DNA of 64,000 nucleotides from Sclerotiophoma versabilis (lineage: Eukaryota; Ascomycota; Dothideomycetes; Pleosporales; Didymellaceae): positions 1,612,001-1,676,000 of the forward strand of contig JAAROD010000093.1 in NCBI GenBank assembly GCA_012274445.1, in the 5' to 3' direction. The notes under the pieces are model-generated. The model was not told the DNA's origin, did not search any database, and was given only the letters and a program-made list of their open reading frames with translations. How positions within the stretch are numbered: position 1 is the first letter of the stretch; each line of letters opens with the position of its first letter. Positions 10,873 to 23,818 of the stretch are shown here, piece by piece. The position numbers and the translations under genes are program-made.

Positions 10873-12754
10873 TTACAATGTCTGCTTGCCCCTAGTCTCG
10901 ATGGGCAGCAACAACATACTAAAGAATGCAGCAATAAAAAGGCCTCCCGATGCGTAGATGGGTGCTTTGAGATTGCTCACACCTGCCTGGATAGCAGCAA
11001 TCGGTGCGCAAAGACCAGCGAGGCGGTTGAGAAAGCTTGACATTCCGGTTCCGGTACCACGAATAGGCGCAGGGAAGACCTCGGGAGTGTAAGCATAGAG
11101 CACACCGTACATGATGTTCTGAAAAGAAGCCTTGAGGCAGGTGAATGCCAACTGGAAGTTTGAGTCGGAGGAGATGGTGAACAGGAAGACGAAGACACCA
11201 GTGACGACAGTACCGAAGGCCATGGTGCCCTTGCGACCCATGTACTTCATATTAACAGTGTGACAAGCAAAGAGAGAACCGGGAACACCGACGATAGCAG
11301 TAATAGCGTAGTTGCGATACACGGTAGCAACACTGTTAGTTACTTCGCTGCCTGAGTTAGCGAGGTACTAGGGGAGGAAGGCGTCTAACAGCGGGGAACC
11401 CATGCCTACCGTTGTCCACTGGAACCAGAGGAGGCAGGTGGAGATGGCCAATGTGCCGTTCTCGAGAAGCGCACCGAAACGCTTAAAGGAGAATCTGCCG
11501 AGCGAGCGCTTTACGATCTGGAAGGCACTGAGGCCGACATCTTCCTGGGTGACCTCTTGATCTCCGCCGACGTAATTCAGAATGTCCTCGGTAAGCCAGG
11601 TTGTAGTTTTGTTGTAGTGTGCAATACCATAGACGGTTGCAACCACCTCGGCCTGGCGGCCACGAGAGAGCAGGAACTTGAGCGACTCGTACAATCGGAA
11701 AAGGAAGAAGCGGCAGACGAACACCAGGGCAGTGATGGCACCAAGAGTAAGCACCAGATACCTTCAGCCCATGTTGTCTTCCTTAGCACACTGGCCGAGT
11801 TGTGTGTCTGAGGAGCAGCTGTAGTTGGGAATAAACGCCCAGGCCAGGAGGGAGACTACGAGGTTGCCGGCCGGTCAGAATACCGACAGTAGAGTCAGAA
11901 GACTGCCGGAGGTCTGTAGCAAAAATTGCAGAAAAAGGGTACCATCGATAGGCAAGTTGCCACCTACACCAAGACCGATGCAAGCGTACAGGGCGCAGGT
12001 ACCAGTCCAACTGGATCTGCTGCTAGAGGCAAGCTCGAGTATGCCAGCAAGGAAAATGGTGAAGTTGAAGGCCAGACGACTACCGACTATGTCCGATGCG
12101 ATTCCTCAAGAAGAGGCGCTGATGCAAAGACCGAGGAAGAGAGTCAGAATGGCATAACGAACCTCTGTTTCGCTAACGCCGAGTTCAGCAGACAGTTGAG
12201 GTAGGGTGAGAGCAACACCTTGAAGCCAGAGGTTGTCGGCCAATGTTGGTTTCGGGCAGCTTCCATCTCATGTCTATTCAGATTGTTTCGTTGTCTGAGA
12301 TACAAAGCAAGACACAAAAAGCAAGCCCTTTTTGCTCGATGCTGCCTATAGAAAGGCAGCATCTGCTCGTACATAGAAAAACACATTTCATATCATCTTT
12401 ACACTCAGTTCTGGTTCGACAGCCATCCAGCCACATCCGCGGAGAGCGAAGAGCTCCCACTGGTACTTGCCCATACCCATGTCTTGAAGGGCCTTGTTGA
12501 TGACCTTGGCCTTATCTATTGCGTGTCAATAATTTACCTTGTCTCTTCTGCATCTCCATAGTTATTCCATGGTTAACAATACCGCTTGCTGCATCACTCG
12601 GAGGTCGCGAAGGTTGATCAGCACCCTTCTCGGCCTTGTCACTCTCTGTGGGCAATGCCGAAGTGATCGCTGCGCGATGGGTGTTCTCGTCGAGAGGCAC
12701 TGGCACACCAGGAAATTCTGATACGTCATGACCCTTGAAGGGGTTGATGAACAT
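10873..12754 (-). pseudogene. MFS sugar transporter-like pseudogene (SVOP-like group)
   Basis: Remnant of a twelve-helix major facilitator transporter. It can be followed from MFINPFKGHDVSEFPGVP through MGMGKYQWELFALRGCGWM, DNLWLQGVALTLPQLSAE, the helix block and C-terminal YTPEVFPAPIRGTGTG to the usual end ETRGKQTL. Breaks in the reading frame: TGA at 12106-12108 where Trp is expected (SS-W-GIASD), a one-base loss near the FLQF segment (about 11930-11950), TGA at 11875-11877 (SVF-W-PAGN), TGA at 11764-11766 (NMG-W-RYL), and TAG at 11368-11370 (AFLP-Q-YLANSG). The intron after GCGWMA also lacks clean splice sites. Neighbours are intact, so decay is local. The substrate cannot be inferred. Confidence 0.85.
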
Positions 12755-13735
12755 AGTTCGAGGTATCTTGTCGTTTAGGGTGGTGTCGATCTTGGTGCAC
12801 GGGAAAGATCACTTGGCACTATGGTCAAGAAAGTCGCTACAGGGGTTTGTTGCAAAGGCTTGTCAAATTCGCAGTTGTCACTTGCGTGTATGTTGTTGCG
12901 AGATGAAGTGGTGGCTAGGAGGCCGCCGGTCGGGGTTGAAAGATGTTCAAGTCTTCAATTCACCGTCATTAAGTAAAGGTGTGCTAGAAGGCTTGTCGGA
13001 TTGGGAGAAGCTTGTATTCGGAGCTGTATACAGAGCAGTGTTCGTGAGATTAACCAAAGTTGTGGGTTTATGTGAGCGAAAGCTCTCGTACAAGCGAGAT
13101 TATGATAGAGTTCATATATCGGCACGAAAATGTTGAAGACATGGGTAAGAGTCGGTCCCGTCTATAATATCCAAACCGTCACAGCAAGCATTTTAGGACT
13201 GCTAAGATGAGCGAAAGATTAGTAAGCATTGCTTGGTCGTTACGCCGGTAACCGCTGACGGACTAGTGGGGTACCAGCATCCTTCACCGTCGAAACTGGC
13301 TCCTATGGTTCGCTTAAGCGTCGACGCTAAGTTGTACAAGTTCATGGCCCAGGTCGGTCCCTCAGAATTTCCGTACCCACAAGAATTTCGTCCTCATGAG
13401 ATTGGATCAAATTTGCCGTCCGGAACGGCATGCTCCGAGTAAGCTGCCGTGGTTGTCTTGTGCACCAAGTGCTGCACATCAAGACGCTGCCAAGTTGCAG
13501 ATGTGGCGGATGCGAAGCCATGCCGGGAGCTGCAACACCAAACTGCAGAAATTTACGTTCTGAGTTAATCTTTACGATCCAAGGCCTTCAGAAACTGCCT
13601 AGAGATCCACCGCAAACGCTTCAATGAAACCGTAGTGTCGTGCCCTAGTGTGCTGTCGACCATTGAGTTGAGGTGCTTTAACATGCTTGCGTCCATTCCA
13701 TAACAGACTCCGCAATTCCGAACCTTGAAGGTCAA

Positions 13736-14314
13736 TTGTTCCAGAGGAGACTATATGAGCTGGTCGTCCATCAAGGGCCTGACAGCCTACGAGATTGCAT
13801 CGATCTCTACATGGCAAGACCCTCAGATGGATCTCCCCGATGTTGGGCGTTTACAGAAGGCAAAAGGAATAGCCTGGCGAGACAGAGGATACTGTTTCTA
13901 GAGTTTCTCCACAGTTCTGCTTCATTTGGGAGAACTTGCGACTACCTAGGTGTCGTACGATACAGGAACGATACCTTCTCAGCCAGTTCGCAACAAACAA
14001 ACCGAGACAGCGCACATCCTCAAGCCCGTTACCAAATCGACGTCTGAACACCGAATTGGTAAACCTATTCTTGGCCACAGAGCTAGTTGGCAGCAACATG
14101 ACAGGGAACCATGAAGGAGTCACAATACCATACTTTGAAGATGAAACAAGCCTTACCATCTTCTGTGACTTGCTCTTTTTGAATAAGGAGAATGCAACGC
14201 TGCAATACAGACTGGACGAAACAGTCACCAAGTCAAGCTTTTGTACTAAAGCTGATGGGTTTGGTCAGGTATGTTGTCCACTCTCCTGGTCTTGGCCGAA
14301 TGATGTGCATCCCT
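13736..14314 (+). other. possible small gene or gene remnant
   Basis: Two overlapping plus-strand frames look coding: FGRTCDYLGVVRYRNDTF (13736 frame) and then ELVNLFLATELVGSNMTG with TIPYFEDETSLTIFCDLLFL (13936 frame), the latter ending at a possible intron gtatgt...ccctag (about 14270-14315). The frame change between them has no clear intron. No family recognised. Could be a decayed gene or chance. Confidence 0.2.
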
Positions 14315-15650
14315 AGCCCTGTTGCTGAGTTTCTTGAAAGTAGACAATTCTACTACGCCTGCCCACAGAATTCGGGTGTCTACGTGCTTCACCAAATTCT
14401 TTCTTCAATAAGGGATTCACAGGCGACAATTGCAGCGATGTGCGCATGCAGGTTTGACGCGCCATAGCTGGACGACATGATCCAACACATCCACTACGTC
14501 TGAGCTTTGTCGGAAGAAGCCTTCCACTTAGTGGAACGTAATAACGCCATGAACGCTTTTCTCTTGCTTTGCCGCGATCGGTTGACACCCATAATTTACG
14601 ATGGCGGAACAGAAGCCAGACTGCGGATGCCACGATGTGAAGGGCGTTTGTCTGGGGTAGAATGTACGGCATTCAAATGTACATAGACAAGTATCGGCGG
14701 CAGAGATAAGATGATGCGTAGAGAACAAATATACATACCATTATCAAGGGTCTGAGCATGAACAGGGGCAGTATTGCTCTACACAGATCTGCTATTTGCC
14801 CTTCGCCACTACGATAAAATCCGCGTAGACCAAAGACCAATCATAGTTGGTTACTAAAGTACAGGTTGTGCCTGGGACCTTAGGGAGCTGCCTAAACAAT
14901 AGCAAGATGATAGAGAAAACATGTAAGAGGCGCAGAACGGTGTTCTCTGCCTTCGCTCTAAGTTTCCACTACTGTGCAGCTCACCGGCATGACAGACTTG
15001 CTACTGACCCTCATCATGCCGCCCAACTCGCTAACCTTACTTGCGCCTGCCGGGCTCGATGCAGCAGCTTGGCTGCCACTTGCAGGCGTAAAAGGCTTCC
15101 TTGAACAGTCATGTATCTTCTCTCCGTAAACTTCGTGCCGTCAAGCTCGGCGTTCCATGCTGACGCCTTGTGAGGGGCACCTCGAGTCGCAGCCGCTGCA
15201 ACGACTTTAAGAGGAACAGCTGGTACGGGGGCTACAGGCAGCAGCATGCACGCCTCTTGAATTAGTGAGTAGTTCCTGAGGTAATCCTTCGTGGCTCGGC
15301 TTTACCTTATGCTCGTCTGCAAAGTTCTTAGACAGCGTCGCAGCAGCATTTCTATGTTTCCTCAACCGCCAGATCAAAGACGCTACCAATATATTTTAGT
15401 ATAAAGGCTAGCGAAATTGCTGTCCCAACCACAGCCTTCGCTTCAGTGGACATCCCGGCACTTCCCAATTCCTGACTTCGGAATACTTGTACTTGTTCCT
15501 GCGCCTATGCTCGCACTTTCTATCGCATTCAGAGTCAACCCAATAGCAATAGCATGGCACCACACCTGCAACGCCGTAACACATTCACTGGCCGACTCTC
15601 CGCTGTGTACACTGCAATCCCGTTTTCCTCCGCATTTGTCTCACCACATC

Positions 15651-15938
15651 TCACCACGGACATCGTCCCACTGATCCCATCGTTGCACATGCCTCCATTT
15701 CTCTCCACAAAGCCCGGCGGACAGCATTCCAGCGCGGTCTTGCGGTCTCGCTATCAATCCTGTTATTGGTGGTTTCGGCAGTAGTGTAGGTTGCTACAGC
15801 GACCAAGTACATTGGGCATGCTGTGACGGGCGAGCGGAATGTAGATGTTGCTGAGGCGGAGCTGGTGGCCTGGGGTAAGTAGGTGGCGGTGATGGGGTTG
15901 GGGAGCGTGCCACCGTCTTCTTCTGTGAAGATGGACAT
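15651..15938 (-). other. possible coding exon, unassigned
   Basis: A 95-codon minus-strand frame with fungal-like codon use (MSIFTEEDGGTLPNPITA, then CPMYLVAVATYTTAETTNN). An upstream in-frame stretch begins MTEPTRMD and is interrupted by TAA, so this may be the relic of a longer protein. No family recognised. Confidence 0.2.
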
Positions 15939-16612
15939 TAGGTCGTAAGTGACTCTGCTGAAGGAGGCGCGGGTCGTGACGCGTGCAGATGGGGTACGTT
16001 TCCGTACGCCTTAGTCCATGCGTGTCGGTTCTGTCATGATGGTCAAGGTTATATCTAATAAGACGATGGAATTTGTGGCATCGAAGAATGGAAACCCATG
16101 AACGAGTGATCAGTACCAACTTTCCGTAAATGCTCTGGATACGAAGGAATGGAAAAACGAACCCTCGCCATCCTGGAATCAATCAAGGTGATGTACCTCG
16201 AGGCATACCAAGCAAGCACAGTCTCGCCGTCAAATACCAGATCGATAATCTTGCACATCGATGAAATACATTGACGCGCTGTTGTAATATTTCAGGCGGA
16301 GGCGGGAATGAAAACCAGCATTTCCTTGCACCAGGCCACGAGCTTGGGCTAGACATCTTGGCTGTGAACAGCAGAGGCGAATCAGCAGAGCTTTTATCGT
16401 CCCATTCCTGATGCCAATGAGCAACATGACAGGCTTGACGTTGCGGATGGGAGCACAGCTACAAGGTTTTTCATCTCGGCAGGGCTCGAAGATGATCGAG
16501 TTATAAGTGATAATGTCTTGGGCGATATACTCAATACATCATCTATATGCAGCCGATACTTTCTCTAGTCTTGTGACATATATACAAAGGATATAGCGAG
16601 TTTTCTTCACAA

Positions 16613-18248
16613 CTATGCCTTGTGGCTGACTTCTGTCAGCGCTTCCTTCAGGCTCTCAATCGCCTTGGTCAGATCTTTGCGGTTAGGATCTGTCACACTG
16701 ACACCCATGTGTCCACACCGAATGTACTTGGTGGCAATCTCCTTGTGTAAGCCACCCGCAAAGATGACACCTTTCTTCAATAGGTTGGGAAGGACGTCGG
16801 GTGGCGTGACGCCTTCGGGAAGGTATATAGCGGTCATGCCGTTGGCCTGGTTCTCAGGCTTGGAGGCAAGCTGCTTCAGACCAAAGTCGGCAACAGCCTG
16901 CTTGATTTTCTTTGATGCGGCCCTGTGGTCAGCGAAACGCTGCTCCAGAGGGCGTGACAGAATCTGCTTGAGTGCAGTATCGAGAGCGTGGACAAGCTGG
17001 GGTGAAGGTGTTGCAAAGTACGATGCCTTCTTAGCTTCGTAGTTCTGCATGACTGTAAATACATTAGTACCCGAACGAGAAATATATTCCCTGTTGTACT
17101 TACTTGGTAGCCAGTTCTTCCATGAACCGAAGTAAGATGTTGGTCTTGTCTTCCTGTTCTTGAAGACCTCAATGGCCTTGCCAGAAGCCATGAGAATGCT
17201 GAGACCAGCAGGGCACCCAATCGCCTTCTGTGATGCTGTAAGGACAACATCGAGCTTCCAGTCATCAAAGCGAATCTCCTCGGAACCGACACTGCATACA
17301 CCGTCAACTACAAGCAGTGTCTCCGGGCTGACCTTCTGGACGAGGTCGCTCAATGGCTTGAGCTCGCTGAGAACACCGGTCGACGTGTCAACATGTGTAA
17401 CTGTGACGATCTTGTACTTCTTCTCCTGAAGGGCCTTCTCGATCTCGTCAAGCTGTGGTCGGTCACCAATGGGTGCCTTCAGCTGTGTGACCTTGGCACC
17501 GTATGTTTCAAAGCAATCGGCAAACGAGTCGGCGAAGTACCCGGTGTGGAGTACAAGGACCTCATCACCAGGCTCAGACAAGTTGGCGGCGACCTGGTCC
17601 CATCCAAGTGTGCCGGAGCCGGAAATGACGAAGGGTTGCGAGGCAGAATCGGTGGTCTGGAAGAGCTTGCGGAGGTTCTGGAGGACTTCGCTGAAGCAGT
17701 TGACGAATGGCTGGCCGACGTGCGATTCACTAGATGCACATTAACACAAGTTCCGCCATGCCATTGGGATGTAGATCCTACCTGTAGAAACTCATAGACT
17801 TGAGGACCTCATCGTCGAACTCAATAGGTCCGGGGATCATAAGAGCTGGGTGAGGAGCCTGGGAGGATGCCATTTTGGGTGTTTCTTCTTTCTTCGGTAG
17901 CTGCTCTAGCTCAAGCCTGTTCAGCTCTTGAGGCTTTTTACGTTGGATGCGATTGCCTTGAGCGTCTTCTAGATATCCACTGCGTTCCGTCGAGAATGGT
18001 GTGTTCAACTCGAGGAATTGCTTGGAGTCGAGGTGCTTGGAGAGAAGATGAAGGCGGGAGTTCGCTGACGCTCGTGAGGTCATTCTAGATATGGTGGGGT
18101 AGCTGCGCTTATTGACGGAGCTGAGAGTGGCAGCCAACTGCCTCGCGGGGTAAGCCAGCTTGCCGGTCTCGGAAGCAACTGCTGGATGTAAAGCAAGGTT
18201 GCCGCGTACGGTGCCGATTATTAGCCTCGTGCAGGTACGAAAAGTCAC
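16613..18248 (-). CDS. AGX1: alanine-glyoxylate aminotransferase (Agx1-like)
   Basis: Three exons (17782-18248, 17104-17729, 16613-17052; introns 17730-17781 and 17053-17103), 510 residues. PLP-dependent class V aminotransferase that converts glyoxylate plus alanine to glycine plus pyruvate. Seen: HPALMIPGPIEFDDEVL start of the core, SGSGTLGWD, VVDGVCSVGSEEI, the PLP lysine in LTASQKAIGCPAGLS (about Lys324), WLPIMQNYEAKKASYFATPS across the second junction, and GLHKEIATKYIRCGHMGVS near the C-terminus. The core is about 385 residues; an extra N-terminal region of about 125 residues is Arg/Ser/Leu-rich at first and resembles a mitochondrial presequence. A second ATG (MASSQAPHPAL, near 17873) could give a cytosolic form. 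The end HKA is not a usual PTS1. Confidence 0.9.
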
Positions 18249-18771
18249 GAATGTTTCCTTAAATTTGGACCAATTAAGGCAATTGAAGTCTTCTAGAGTC
18301 GAAATCGCCTCCTTAAAAGATTGTCAGAGTCGCCTTTGTTTAATTGGATGAGAATTGCGACGACTCAGAAATTTGTCAAACGGGTGCGAGAAGTTTGGAC
18401 GTCCTTTCGTCGAGAAATCTTGGGGATCACAGCAGCAGTCGAGAGAAAAAATGTCGAAGGAAGCGGCTCCGAGCTCAGATGTGGAAGTTCGCTGCGACCC
18501 GGCAGATGCGTTTCTAAGAACTCTTGGACTCGGAACTCGGGTCACGTGATGCTCTTTCCGATGTTCGCGGACTTTTCGGAGAACTAGTCCGGATGAGGAC
18601 ATTTGTTTGGGAGATACAGCTGCGACGCCAAAGATCGACTCGAGCATCACCAACATTACCAACCTCATTGCCAATTCCCACCAGCTCGCTGCCCACATGA
18701 TTTTTGCCCATACCTAGTCAACCCGACACCACCAACCACACATCCGTACACGACTTTTGGATATCATTACA
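18249..18771. promoter_or_regulatory. divergent promoter region
   Basis: 523 bp between the divergent starts of the aminotransferase and the repeat protein. Nothing specific recognised. Confidence 0.5.
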
Positions 18772-21477
18772 ATGCGCGTCACTCGCGCCGCGCAACGCGC
18801 CCAGCAAGACGTAGAGCACGTCGAGGTCCCTGAAGTCAAAGAAAGCGTACTAAAGGACATTGAGCCGAACACATCGCCTGCAGTACAGACCGAAGAGTCA
18901 TTACCCGCAAAGACACCAGCAAAGAAAGGCAAGGGTAAAGGCGCAAAAGGCAAGAAGGCAAAAGCTGAGGAGAAGGGCCCTGTGCAAGTAGTCGAGCAAG
19001 CTGAGCGACAAGCGGCCACTAGTAATGTGGATGAAGGCGTGGACCAAGGATCAAGCGAGGAGAACAAGAATGGTGAGTGACGGCGAACCCACTGTCACCT
19101 CAGGAGCAGGGTTCAGTTGATAACAATACGTACAGATATCGCTCAGGCTCCCAACAACGATGAACCGCCAAAGACCTGGCGAAAACCAGCAATCAAACGT
19201 ACGCGCCGCCAGTTAGCGAAGCTCGAAGAGGAAGAGGCGCTCAGCAAACCGCCAGGAGGAGTTACGACCAGAGATGCCCCAGACCGGGCAGTAGAGCAGG
19301 CAGCGTATGAAGAGCTTACCAAATTCGAGCCAGAATCAGCAACAAAACCCGCGCGACGGACACAACGTCAGCAGGCGAAGGTCGACAAGGAGCAACCGGG
19401 AGAGCATACAATCGAAGATGCTGTAGAAGGTGCTGTAGAGTGGTCTGAAGCGCCTGTCGAAGTGAAGAGCGAAGCTGTTACTCAGGAAGACGGGGCAGCT
19501 ATAACGTACAAAATTCTCACAAACGCCGAATCTGAACCGGCGTCGAAGCCAAAACATCTGACGCGACGTCAACAAGCAAAGCTTGAAAAAGAACAGCAGC
19601 AGTCGCAAGCCAAGCAGCAACCACAGCAACCCGAGCCAATCGAGGAGGAGCTTAAGGAAATTGTCGTGGAAGCTGCCAACATCCAGGCCAACGAAGCTAA
19701 AGATGTTATCAACCCGGCTATTGCAGAGGAGCGGATGGTCTCGCAAGAAGTCGTTACTACAGAGCCACACCAAGGAGATGAAGAAGCCGATGCTGGCATG
19801 CCTGCATCAAGTCGCATTATCGAGCCTCAAGTACCCAAAGCTCATGAAGTAGTGTACATTTTGGACAGGACAGTAGAAGCAAGGCCAGCAATACCTACAG
19901 ATGCTGAATTCGAAGCAAATCCCGATGCGCAAGTCGATGGTTCAGTTTCTGACGAAATTACACCTTCGGTCGAAATGGCATCTGAAGCAGGATCAAAGAT
20001 GTTATCAGCTGAGAAACCGTTCGAAGCATCCATGTCTACTCCAGTTAAGAATCAAGGCTCAATCCGACGGACATCACGAAGCCAGTCTAAGTCTCCAATT
20101 CGCATTGAACAATCAATTTCAGCCATCGACAGGCTCGAAGAGAATCTTGGGTCCATAGGCAAAGCCATTCCAGACCTCGACCATTCTAATGACGAGATTT
20201 CTCCACGAAGACTCACAGAGTCCATTGCGCCGACAACCGCGCGCGAGAAGACACCCAGCAAGACACCTGCGAAGACGCCTGCCAAAGCCCCTGCCCATAC
20301 TCCAGCCAAAGTTGCGAGTAATACTTCAAGGAAGACGCCGGCCAAAGCACCCGTTACTGCTAAGGTGCCAACCACGACGAAGGCGCCAGCTGCTGCAAAG
20401 GCACCTCTGCCTATCAGGATTTCGAGGGTACCAAATGCGGCCCCTAAGAGTGTGAAGCCCACTGTAACATCTCTCGCACGTGCATCTAGCGTTCGTACCG
20501 CACCGAGTAAAGATGCTAGGAAGCCTTCGACCGAGACAGCTGATTACCTGGCATCTAAGCGCCGTCCCATCAGTCTGTCCTTCCCTACCCCTCCGCCGCC
20601 ACCCAAGGGCAGGGCACCTACGAAATCAACATTCCAGTTGTCCAGCGACAATATAGCGGCGAGGCTCAGAGCGCAGAAAGAGGAGCGCTTGAAACGAGAA
20701 GCTGAAGGCGTAGCTGCTCCGAAACAGCGACCGATCAGTATACCGCCTACATCCAAGTCGACAAAACCACCTACGTTACCGAGTTTTCAACTTCCCGGCG
20801 AGGCGACAGCGGCAAGATTAAAGGCCCAGAAGGAAGAGCGTCTGCGGCGTATGGAGGGAGCGGGAGGAGCGGGGAAGCCTACTGCACGACCGGTCAGCAT
20901 GCCTCCACCACCCAAATCGCTGAAGCCGGTTACAAAACCCAGCTTTCAATTGCCAGGTGAAGTGACAGCAGCAAAATTGAAGGCACAGAAGGAGGAGCGC
21001 TTGAAGCGCATGGAAGAAGCCGAAACTACGAAGAAGGCGGCCCTTGCTGCACCCGTACGGAAACCTATCGCTCGCCGAGCTCGAGAATCACTGATTGTCA
21101 AAGGCGCACCGGGAGTCAATATTCCGTCGCCTCCACAGTTTGATGCATCGCAACGCCTGACTTCGCTTGTGAGTAAGTCCAGCAGCGTCGTTGGGCCCTC
21201 GGCCTCACGGTCAACCTCCACATCGTCGGCAAATCGGAACAGTGTTCTGCTTGCAGAGGGCGGCAAATCGACAGTCACTCCTGTGGACGCGGCTGCCTTG
21301 AAGGTCAAAGGCAAGCAAGTCTTCAACCGTGATAGGATGGAAAAAGAAGCCATGGAGCGGGAGAGGAGAGAGAAAGAGGAGGCGGCTAAGAAGGCGAGAG
21401 CTGAAGCTGCGGAGAGAGGCAGGGTTGCATCGAGAGAATGGGCAGAAAGACAGAGGATGAAGATGATGATCGGCTAG
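18772..21477 (+). CDS. large disordered Lys/Ala/Pro-rich repeat protein
   Basis: Two exons (18772-19072 and 19136-21477; intron gtgagt...tacag, phase 1), 880 residues, almost wholly low-complexity and charged. Two repeat sets are visible. N-terminal: RRQLAKLEEEE, QRQQAKVDKEQ and RRQQAKLEKEQ. C-terminal: three copies of a TFQLSSDNIAARLRAQKEER-like unit (also PSFQLPGEATAARLKAQKEE and PSFQLPGEVTAAKLKAQKEE), each preceded by a PRPISxPPxPK-like block. Between them lies a KTPAK/APAK array. The last 60 residues are an Arg/Glu-rich helix. The make-up suggests a chromatin or cytoskeleton-bound protein, but I recognise no named family. I start at MRVTRAAQRAQQ; an ATG 15 nt upstream adds five residues. 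Confidence 0.75.
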
Positions 21478-23818
21478 TAAAGTTCTCGTCATGGGTTGGG
21501 TGCGGATTTGTGTTATAAAATGGTGTTCTGGTTTGGGTATATCCCTCTGGGCCCTCTGGGTCTTGGGTTGGCGTTTTTGTTCTGAATGTGTGGTCCTGTG
21601 AGTGTACCTTCCACTCGTAGGTCCACACGACTTACCTGCCTTCACATCACTGCTCCTTTCAGCGCTATTAAGTGGTGCCTCAACATTGCCGAGTCAGAAC
21701 AGCTACGTGACTATAGTATTTTAGCAAGATGCCTTATCAGGTGTGGCCGGGTAGCCGCATTACTCCGTTGTCGCAAACCAAATAGTGACACAATCTTTTG
21801 TAGATTGTGAATCAGTTGCACAGCGTCACTTGCGTTGCAGGGACATGGTCAATACAAACCGTACTTCTCGGATTGCCGAGAGCTCGGTGACGCAGGCATA
21901 CTGAAATCTTGTCAACTCAGACCATGGGAATGAACTCTCTAATGCACCTTGCCCGTACTAAACAACTGTGTGATGTCCCTGAAACAACCTCGGACGTTCC
22001 CATCACACCACCACAAGCATGTCGTTGTCGCTCAACACTCCTGACGAGTCTGCGTCCAGCGTTCTCGACCTTCACTTGCGAACGCCCACTGCAGCAAGAG
22101 AGAACTGGTGATCCACAGGTTCACGGAGGCCACTGCCGGCCCCTGCCGCGGGCGACGCTGCAACATCTCGATCGCGCGAATATGCAACAGCTAACAATTA
22201 AGTAGTGTTGTGTAGATCCGGCTGTTGAATTCCAGACCGAAGGGGATACCCGGAAGATCTGATAGGATTGTGAATTTACGGAGGTGTAGTCTGGATCACG
22301 ATACATCATGATTGGGATGAGGATCTGTGTGCCGTGTCCAGATGCCTTGTTGGGCAGGTTGGCATCAGCCACGAATTCTTCGGTTTGAAAGTATAAAAAG
22401 AACTGTGAGTGTGGACGCAGAAGAATCGGGTATTGGTTGGAAGCGTTGTCCGGTAACATGTTACGATTATGCAGGTTGTGGTGCCTGGCGTGGAAGTTGG
22501 TGTGTCAGGGTGAGAAACAGGCTGTGCGGGTAGACACTGAGCTGAGAGTAATACCAAATGAAGCCTGATTCACCTTGTGTACATGAGAAGTGCGTGACGG
22601 TGCTCTTTGGCAATGTTGCGACGCGCGTTCTCCCAGAGCAAATGTGAATTGCACACGTGCTTGCGTGACAAGCGGACGGGGTAGTCAAATCTGCAATTTG
22701 TTCCAGATCGCTGCGTATCGTCGACAAAGGCTTTGCGTCAATGCGCCTATATGACTATTTTGACTAATCTGATCGCTTTTGGGTGGTGCCAGCACGCTAT
22801 GTTGAATCTTTCATGAGGCTCCTCCCGGGGAGAGACCTGTGCTCTCCGACACGGCAAGCTTGTCATGGAAGCGCAATCGGCCCAAAAGTTGCGTGCAACG
22901 TGGACAGAATTCGTTGTTCGTCTGGTGCCTGCAAGTTTCGGTCCCGGTCAGCCGACTCGGTGTTATGGTGGACCCTTGGGCATTGATAAAGTTTGTCGTC
23001 GAAACACGCGTGGATCGTCGACGGTGATCACACATCAAGTTCGGAAGCAGCCGCGGAGCCCCTGCACTTTGGTCGCAAGAGAAGATGGCGCCTGCTCTTG
23101 GAGCGAGTCCTGGGATCACGCCGGTGTGGTCAGAGGCCAGAACAGGATTTGCCCGCGTTGACAAGCGTCAAGCCTGCAACACACGATGACATAATGCATC
23201 GGGATTGCTAGGAGCGGAGCCTGGGTGTCGTGATGGCTCGGAAGCCGACGGGGAAGCAGAAATGCCCGGCTGCACTTGCGCTTGCTGAGACGAAGTGGAG
23301 CCCCCGGGTGAGCTGGCAGGCCGCAAGTAGCCAAGCAAGCTTCAACGAGTCAGAAGGAAATCTCTGCGAGGCTGCACAGCTGTCTCGGGCGATCCGCCAT
23401 GCCCGGTGCTGGTGGTGAGGCACCTGCGAAGCAGAGTGATGATGCTCTTGTGTTGCGCCATAACGACCTGCCCGTCGATCGCAAAAGCTGTCCGAATGAC
23501 TGCTGCACGCTGCGTGGGGCGATGATTGCTGCGGTTGCTTGCTTCCTGTGACGCTATTTGCGGGCCATCGCGTCCCCTGCCCAACCCCGCATTTGCGCTC
23601 CCTCATAGCGCAGGAGCGCTGACCACTGACATGGAGACCCGCGGCTGGAGATTGCGCCAGACGTCAAGGGACTGCAGCACTTGGGGCCCAGAGTACCGGA
23701 AGAGATACGGCGCCTGTTGGCTGCCACGGCTGCCTTCCGTGTTAGGTCGTTGAGCCTGCCTCCTGATTTGCCTCCCGGCGCCGTGAGAAGCGTTGGGCAG
23801 AGGTGAGTGTCTGGATCG
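21478..23818. other. 2.3-kb region without a recognised gene
   Basis: Only short unconvincing frames on both strands. No tandem repeats, transposon ends or RNA genes recognised. Confidence 0.5.

Larger units (their letters stand above)
12755..16612. other. 3.9-kb gene-poor region
   Basis: No gene I can call with confidence. Two weak coding-like patches are listed separately (13736-14300 plus, 15651-15938 minus). No repeats, RNA genes or transposon ends recognised. Confidence 0.5.

Noticed and set aside
10873..12754. Repeat-induced point mutation as sole cause of the transporter stops
   Set aside because: Three of four stops are TGG to TGA, which is CpC not CpA on the opposite strand; only one stop fits the RIP context.
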